Source: an archaeon
GTDB lineage: Archaea > Thermoproteota > Nitrososphaeria > Nitrososphaerales > Gagatemarchaeaceae
Assembly: GCA_902812495.1 (NCBI GenBank)
Contig: CADDZR010000005.1
Coordinates: forward strand, 1-64,000
Reading direction: 5' to 3'
DNA: 64,000 nucleotides
Under the pieces are notes generated by a model. That model was not told where the DNA came from, did not search any database, and worked only from the letters and a program-made list of their open reading frames with translations. Position 1 is the stretch's first letter. Each line of letters opens with the position of its first letter. Made by a program: the position numbers and the translations under genes. Below, one piece after another: positions 60,282-64,000 of this stretch.

Positions 60282-62426
60282 CTAGTAGCTGAGGACATCA
60301 AGGCAGGCCTTGACTATCCTTTCCTCTCCTGGGAGGTAAAAGTCCTCGAGCCTTGCGAGGGGTACAACCGTATCGTAACCTGTTACCCTCCTTATTGGTG
60401 CTTTAAGGTACTCAACAGCCTTCTCTGCTATGATTGCAGATATCTCTGCAGCAACGCCGAGATTTTTAGGTGCTTCATGCACTACAACTATCCTTCCTGT
60501 TTTCCTCACTGAATTGAGAATTGTTTTCTCATCAAGGGGGGATATTGTCCTAAGATCTATCAGCTCAACCGACTTTGAGTACTTTGATGAAAGTGTATTT
60601 GCTGCGGCTTCCGCGTTTAATAGCATTGCACCGTACGATACTATTGTAATATCAGTACCATCTCTAAGAACCCTTGCCTTTCCAATCGGTACTGTGTACT
60701 CCTCCTCAGGTACACTCATCTTGGGTGTGTCGTAAAGCTTCTTTGGCTCCATGAATATAACTGGGTCCTCCGACCTAAGAGAGGATATCAAGAGACCTTT
60801 TGCGTCGTATGGGTTTGAGGGAACAACTACCTTTAGCCCAGGTGTGTGTGCAAAGTACGTTTCTGGAGAGTCTGAATGCTGTTCTGGAGCTTTTACACCG
60901 GCCCCGTAGGGAAAACGTATGACACCTCTTGCGTTGTACCTGCCCCTCGTCCTGTTCCTCATCCTTGCAATATGGCCGAATATTTGGTCGTATGCAGGTG
61001 GTGTGAAACCCTCGAACTGGAACTCTGCCACCGGTACCATTCCAGATACAGCCAGGCCTACAAATATACCTGCAATGCATGCCTCTGCAAGTGGTGTATC
61101 AAATACTCTCTCCTCCCCAAACTCCTCCTGCAGGCCCCTCGTTACCTGGAAAACACCACCATTCTTTCCAACGTCCTCTCCAAATACGACTATTTTCTCG
61201 TTTCTCCTCATTTCTTCCCTTAGTGCCATGTTTATTGCATTCCTTATGTTAATACCTTCTTTGCCTCCTTCGAGTCTTCTCTCCTCCTCTTCAGGTGGCG
61301 CGGGTTCTTTAATTCCTAGGGATTCTTCCAGCTGCTCCCTCAGCCTTTCTGTGGGGGAAGAGTAGAGATAGTCAAATATCGACCTCGGTTCCTGCTTTGG
61401 ATATGACCTAAACCTCGAGACGGCCTCATCGACGAAGTCTGACGCCATCTTTGATGCACTAGTGATGAATGATTCGTCTATTATTCCAGAATCCAAAAGA
61501 TACTTCTCGAACCTTTTTATCGGATCCCTCTTTTCCCAGAGTTCAACCTCTTCCGGTGCCTTCAGCCTGTTTGATACAAGCTCTGCTGTTGTATGTGGTC
61601 CCATCCTGTATGTGTAGAATTCAATTAATGTTGGGCCCTTTCCCTGCCTTGCTTTTTCTACTGCATATAATGTTGCCTCGTGGCATGCTATTACATCATT
61701 ACCATCAACAAGTATACCCTCAAAGCCATATGCAACAGCTTTTTGTGCAAGTGTCTTTGATGCTGTCTGCATCTCCCTTCTAACAGATATAGCCCACTGA
61801 TTGTTCTCAACAGCAAAAACAACAGGTGCCCTGTATACACCTGCAAAGTTTAGTGCTTCATGAAAATCACCTTTTGATGTACCACCATCACCTGTTGAGG
61901 TTAGAACGACAGAGTTCTCTTTTTTCTTTTTCATGCCAAGTGCAAGTCCGACTGCATGAGGCAGCTGTGTCGAAACAGGTACAGCAATTGGAAGGAGGTT
62001 TACTCCTTGGGGTATCTTCATACCCCTCTCGTCTCCTCCCCAGTACAGAAGCAAGTTTTCTGCTGGTAGGCCAAAAGCTATCATTGCCGCGCTGTCCCTG
62101 TACATAGGTACAAGCCAGTCGTCCTTTGACAGTGCAAGTGCAAATCCAACCTGCACAGCTTCCTGGCCCCTGCAGGGGGCGTAGGTTCCTATCTCCCTTA
62201 AAGTTGAGAGACTTGTTGCTTTCTCGTCAAACCTCCTTCCTATTAGCATGAGTTCGTACATTCTCTTCATAGTTGTGACAGGTATTGAAGGCTGCTTTCC
62301 TTTTAGCTTGCCGTCGTACGTAAGCCTCTGGTAAATTATGTCCTCAATTCTTTTGAGCTCGAGGTCTTCTTCCGAGATAACTTTCATGCCGTATGCTATT
62401 TCCTCAGGTCCGAGGAATTCACTCAT
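60282..62426 (-). CDS. 2-oxoacid dehydrogenase E1, alpha and beta subunits fused
   Basis: 714 residues, about twice a single subunit. N-terminal half = E1 alpha, with the thiamine-diphosphate motif GDGGTSKGDFHEALNFAGVY ... NNQWAIS and MGPHTTAELVSNRLKAPEEV. A Pro/Glu/Arg-rich linker spans about residues 365-390 (IKEPAPPEEEERRLEGG). The C-terminal half = E1 beta: INMALREEMRRNEKIVVFGE, then DVGKNGGVFQVTRGL and ERVFDTPLAEACIAG. Decarboxylates the 2-oxoacid and acylates lipoyl-E2. In most archaea alpha and beta are separate genes, so this fusion is unusual. Confidence 0.95.
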   Translation of the reverse strand: MSEFLGPEEIAYGMKVISEEDLELKRIEDIIYQRLTYDGKLKGKQPSIPVTTMKRMYELMLIGRRFDEKATSLSTLREIGTYAPCRGQEAVQVGFALALSKDDWLVPMYRDSAAMIAFGLPAENLLLYWGGDERGMKIPQGVNLLPIAVPVSTQLPHAVGLALGMKKKKENSVVLTSTGDGGTSKGDFHEALNFAGVYRAPVVFAVENNQWAISVRREMQTASKTLAQKAVAYGFEGILVDGNDVIACHEATLYAVEKARQGKGPTLIEFYTYRMGPHTTAELVSNRLKAPEEVELWEKRDPIKRFEKYLLDSGIIDESFITSASKMASDFVDEAVSRFRSYPKQEPRSIFDYLYSSPTERLREQLEESLGIKEPAPPEEEERRLEGGKEGINIRNAINMALREEMRRNEKIVVFGEDVGKNGGVFQVTRGLQEEFGEERVFDTPLAEACIAGIFVGLAVSGMVPVAEFQFEGFTPPAYDQIFGHIARMRNRTRGRYNARGVIRFPYGAGVKAPEQHSDSPETYFAHTPGLKVVVPSNPYDAKGLLISSLRSEDPVIFMEPKKLYDTPKMSVPEEEYTVPIGKARVLRDGTDITIVSYGAMLLNAEAAANTLSSKYSKSVELIDLRTISPLDEKTILNSVRKTGRIVVVHEAPKNLGVAAEISAIIAEKAVEYLKAPIRRVTGYDTVVPLARLEDFYLPGEERIVKACLDVLSY

Positions 62427-62447
62427 CGTTCTTTCTTTCTTTTTCCT

Positions 62448-63326
62448 TTATTTAAGACTAGCTTCTTTAACAATTGAATTTATGAAAAATTCTCCTGCCC
62501 TGTAGCTACTCCTAACAAGGGGCCCTGAAGCAACGTACAGAAAGCCCATTTCTTCCCCCATTCTCCTGTACCTCTCGAACTTCTCAGGGGAGACGTATTC
62601 CTCAACCCTTAGATGTCTCTTTGAAGGTCTCAGGTACTGGCCTATGGTTAGGAAGTCAACAGATGCGAGCCTCAGGTGGTACATTGCAAGCCTGACCTCC
62701 TCCTCCGTCTCTCCCAGCCCTACCATTATTGAGGACTTTGTGTATATCTTTCTGTTCAGCTTCTTTACGTTCCTAAGGACTGAGAGGGACTGCCAGTAGC
62801 CTGCACGTGGATCTCTAACTCTTGGAGTGAGTGAAAGTGTTGTTTCTATGTTGTGGGATATAACGTCTGGTCCTGCATCAACCACCTTCCTAAGAGAATC
62901 GAGATCGCCTTGGAAGTCAGGTATGAGGACCTCAACAAGAAGCTCATTATTTGCTTTCTTGAGCTCCTTAACTGTCTTTGCAAAGTGGGAAGCGCCCCCA
63001 TCCGGCAGGTCATCCCTGTCAACAGATGTCAGCACAACATACTTTAAGCCTAAAACAGAGAGGGCGAGAGCAACGTTCTGGGGCTCGAGCTCGTCAAGAG
63101 GTTTTGGTTTTCCAGGTGTAACCATGCAGAACCTACATGCCCTTGTACATATATCGCCCATCAGCATAAGTGTTGCTGTGCCACTGTTCCAGCATTCATG
63201 TACGTTTGGGCAGTGCGCCTCCTCGCATACTGTGTGTAGGTTAAGTGTTCTAAAAAGGTCTTTCAGCTGGCTGTATTTCTCTCCCTGGGGAGGAAGAACA
63301 GTAAGCCACTGGGGCTTTGCTTCCAA
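62448..63326 (-). CDS. lipA: lipoyl synthase
   Basis: 292 residues. Auxiliary cluster motif CEEAHCPNVHECW (C-x4-C-x5-C) and radical-SAM motif CTRACRFCMVTPGKP (C-x3-C-x2-C). Later VLTSVDRDDLPDGGASHFAK and the C-terminal VASGPLVRSSYRAGEF with the conserved RSSY. It inserts two sulfurs into the octanoyl group of E2. It lies just upstream of the fused E1 gene (21 nt). Confidence 0.97.
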   Translation of the reverse strand: MEAKPQWLTVLPPQGEKYSQLKDLFRTLNLHTVCEEAHCPNVHECWNSGTATLMLMGDICTRACRFCMVTPGKPKPLDELEPQNVALALSVLGLKYVVLTSVDRDDLPDGGASHFAKTVKELKKANNELLVEVLIPDFQGDLDSLRKVVDAGPDVISHNIETTLSLTPRVRDPRAGYWQSLSVLRNVKKLNRKIYTKSSIMVGLGETEEEVRLAMYHLRLASVDFLTIGQYLRPSKRHLRVEEYVSPEKFERYRRMGEEMGFLYVASGPLVRSSYRAGEFFINSIVKEASLK

Positions 63327-63327
63327 G

Positions 63328-63756
63328 TCAGTGCTGACCCGCTATTGCCTTTATCCTCTCAAATTCCCTTCCTGTAAGCGCCCCGTCGCAGGCATCGCAC
63401 CCGTTTATGTCAAAGTCAGGCTCTAGTGTACTGTGCAACGAGCACATGAGGTGCGTGAACCTTATGTAGTCGAGCACCTCCGTCATTGTCCTAACTACCT
63501 CCCTTCTGTCAGGACTCTCCTTTGACAAGAGCTCGGCTATCCTGTCTGCAGCACCTTTAACAACTGGGTCCTCTTCAAGGTTAACCATAACACCCCTTAT
63601 CCTTCTTGTGTAGTTGCTTATAGACGCCTGGGTAACACCAAGCTTCTTAGCTATGACCTGCTGTGTAAAGCCGTACCTCTCCCTCAGCCTTCTTGAAATC
63701 ATTGCTCTAAGTGCAGGGAGGGCACTTTTCGAAACAATTTCGTACGGATTTAGCAA
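63328..63756 (-). CDS. HTH transcriptional regulator heading the lipoate operon
   Basis: 142 residues. The HTH (RLRERYGFTQQVIAKKLGVT, then QASISNYTRRIRG) is the archaeal XRE-like type; the C-terminal part has two cysteine motifs (HLMCSLHSTL and NGCDACDGAL), suggesting a metal or redox sensor. It begins the minus-strand operon, 1 nt before lipA. A TATA-like element (ATTTATATATTGG on the minus strand) lies about 30 nt upstream. It may control the lipoate operon, by position only. Confidence 0.8.
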   Translation of the reverse strand: MLNPYEIVSKSALPALRAMISRRLRERYGFTQQVIAKKLGVTQASISNYTRRIRGVMVNLEEDPVVKGAADRIAELLSKESPDRREVVRTMTEVLDYIRFTHLMCSLHSTLEPDFDINGCDACDGALTGREFERIKAIAGQH

Positions 63757-63782
63757 TTCTTATCGCCAAACATAAGCCCTGC

Positions 63783-63796
63783 CAATATATAAATTA
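63783..63796 (-). promoter_or_regulatory. TATA box for the lipoate operon
   Basis: Minus-strand ATTTATATATTGG, centred about 33 nt upstream of the regulator's start codon at 63756, in the 125 nt divergent gap. Predicts a transcript with a short or no leader. Confidence 0.45.
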
Positions 63797-63881
63797 GTTG
63801 ATAATTTAATTTTGTTTTACCTTGAATAGATTTAATGCCCAGTAACGATTATTATAGAGCAGTGAGGGGGATGAAGAGAAT

Positions 63882-64000
63882 TTGTCAAACGTGTTCGAGC
63901 TCTTTTCTAAGCCACTGGCAGAAGCTCTCAGGGAGAGGGGTTTCTACGAGCCAACTGACCCTCAAATTATGCTTTTCCCTGTGATAAGCAGCGGAAAGAA
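63882..64000 (+). CDS. ATP-dependent helicase (Lhr-like), 5' end only
   Basis: The frame is open to the edge: SNVFELFSKPLAEALRERGF, then YEPTDPQIMLFPVISSGK. PTDPQ is the Q-motif-like start of superfamily 2 helicases and the SSGK region precedes the P-loop, off the edge. Start by TTG 63882 or GTG 63891. Divergent from the lipoate operon. Family assignment rests on this short N-terminus. Confidence 0.65.
   Translation, partial: MSNVFELFSKPLAEALRERGFYEPTDPQIMLFPVISSGK

Noticed and set aside
1-64000. CRISPR array or cas genes
   Set aside because: No regularly spaced repeats and no Cas-like proteins were seen.
1-64000. General sequencing error as the cause of the frameshifts
   Set aside because: Long core genes (topoisomerase, E1, ribosomal proteins) are all intact, while broken genes cluster in accessory DNA, which argues for true decay; single cases such as 10767-11155 and 23663-24062 remain open.

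Overview
The window reads as a chromosome segment of a TACK archaeon of the Thaumarchaeota/Aigarchaeota type. Supporting evidence: an Orc1/Cdc6 initiator, a eukaryote-type DNA topoisomerase IB (diagnostic of this lineage among archaea), an archaeal-order ribosomal block (SPOUT methyltransferase, uL3, uL4, uL23, uL2, uS19), a RadA paralog, a type I copper protein and a two-domain multicopper oxidase, and TATA boxes lying 22-33 nt upstream of start codons (leaderless transcription). Genes favour AGA/AGG arginine codons and base composition is moderate. No ammonia-oxidation genes are present. Complete lipoate-dependent 2-oxoacid dehydrogenase, proline-catabolic and threonine-synthase genes suggest an organism that uses organic carbon.

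Layout. 0-29 kb is dense and mostly core: cdc6, alcohol dehydrogenase, a large wHTH regulator, a VIT1/SpoIIM-like/ECF-S membrane run, an AIR-synthase paralog, topoisomerase IB, a PAC2 protein, a copper protein, a degenerate TGS GTPase, a three-gene HerA-like/RadA-like/membrane cluster, a phosphoesterase, a ParB-domain protein, a threonine synthase/ubiquitin-like/E1-rhodanese operon, a carotenoid hydratase, HtpX, Hsp20, an ABC exporter, and UspA and CBS proteins. 29-38.6 kb is loose and decayed: pseudogenes, long gene-free stretches, an orphan gene pair, a ClC channel, an OsmC protein and a three-gene Nudix operon. 38.6-41.6 kb holds the multicopper oxidase, a cation/proton antiporter and a UspA protein. 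41,635-45,413 is a small integrated element in the 3' end of tRNA-Ile: both attachment repeats are visible, its integrase is frameshifted and truncated, and its cargo is secreted or membrane-anchored proteins, two of three frameshifted. 45.4-55.4 kb holds three tRNAs, a second antiporter, two CsaA-like tRNA-binding proteins, a MenA-like prenyltransferase, an MFS transporter and the ribosomal block. 55.4-63.8 kb, minus strand, is a lipoate operon (HTH regulator, lipA, fused E1 alpha-beta, E2, E3, lipB) followed by a P5C/aldehyde dehydrogenase. A helicase gene runs off the right edge.

How the genes work together. The lipoate operon encodes both the 2-oxoacid dehydrogenase complex and the enzymes that make and attach its cofactor. 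The threonine synthase/Ubl/E1 operon looks like a sulfur-carrier-coupled amino-acid pathway. Ion and proton transporters, UspA and CBS sensors and copper proteins point to ion, pH or redox stress. The best candidates for an undescribed system are the HerA-like/RadA-like/membrane cluster at 14.8-17.9 kb and the Nudix operon at 36.2-37.9 kb. Several reading frames invisible to simple ORF calling (frameshifted genes, a 40-residue membrane protein, genes without a canonical start codon) were reconstructed by hand.
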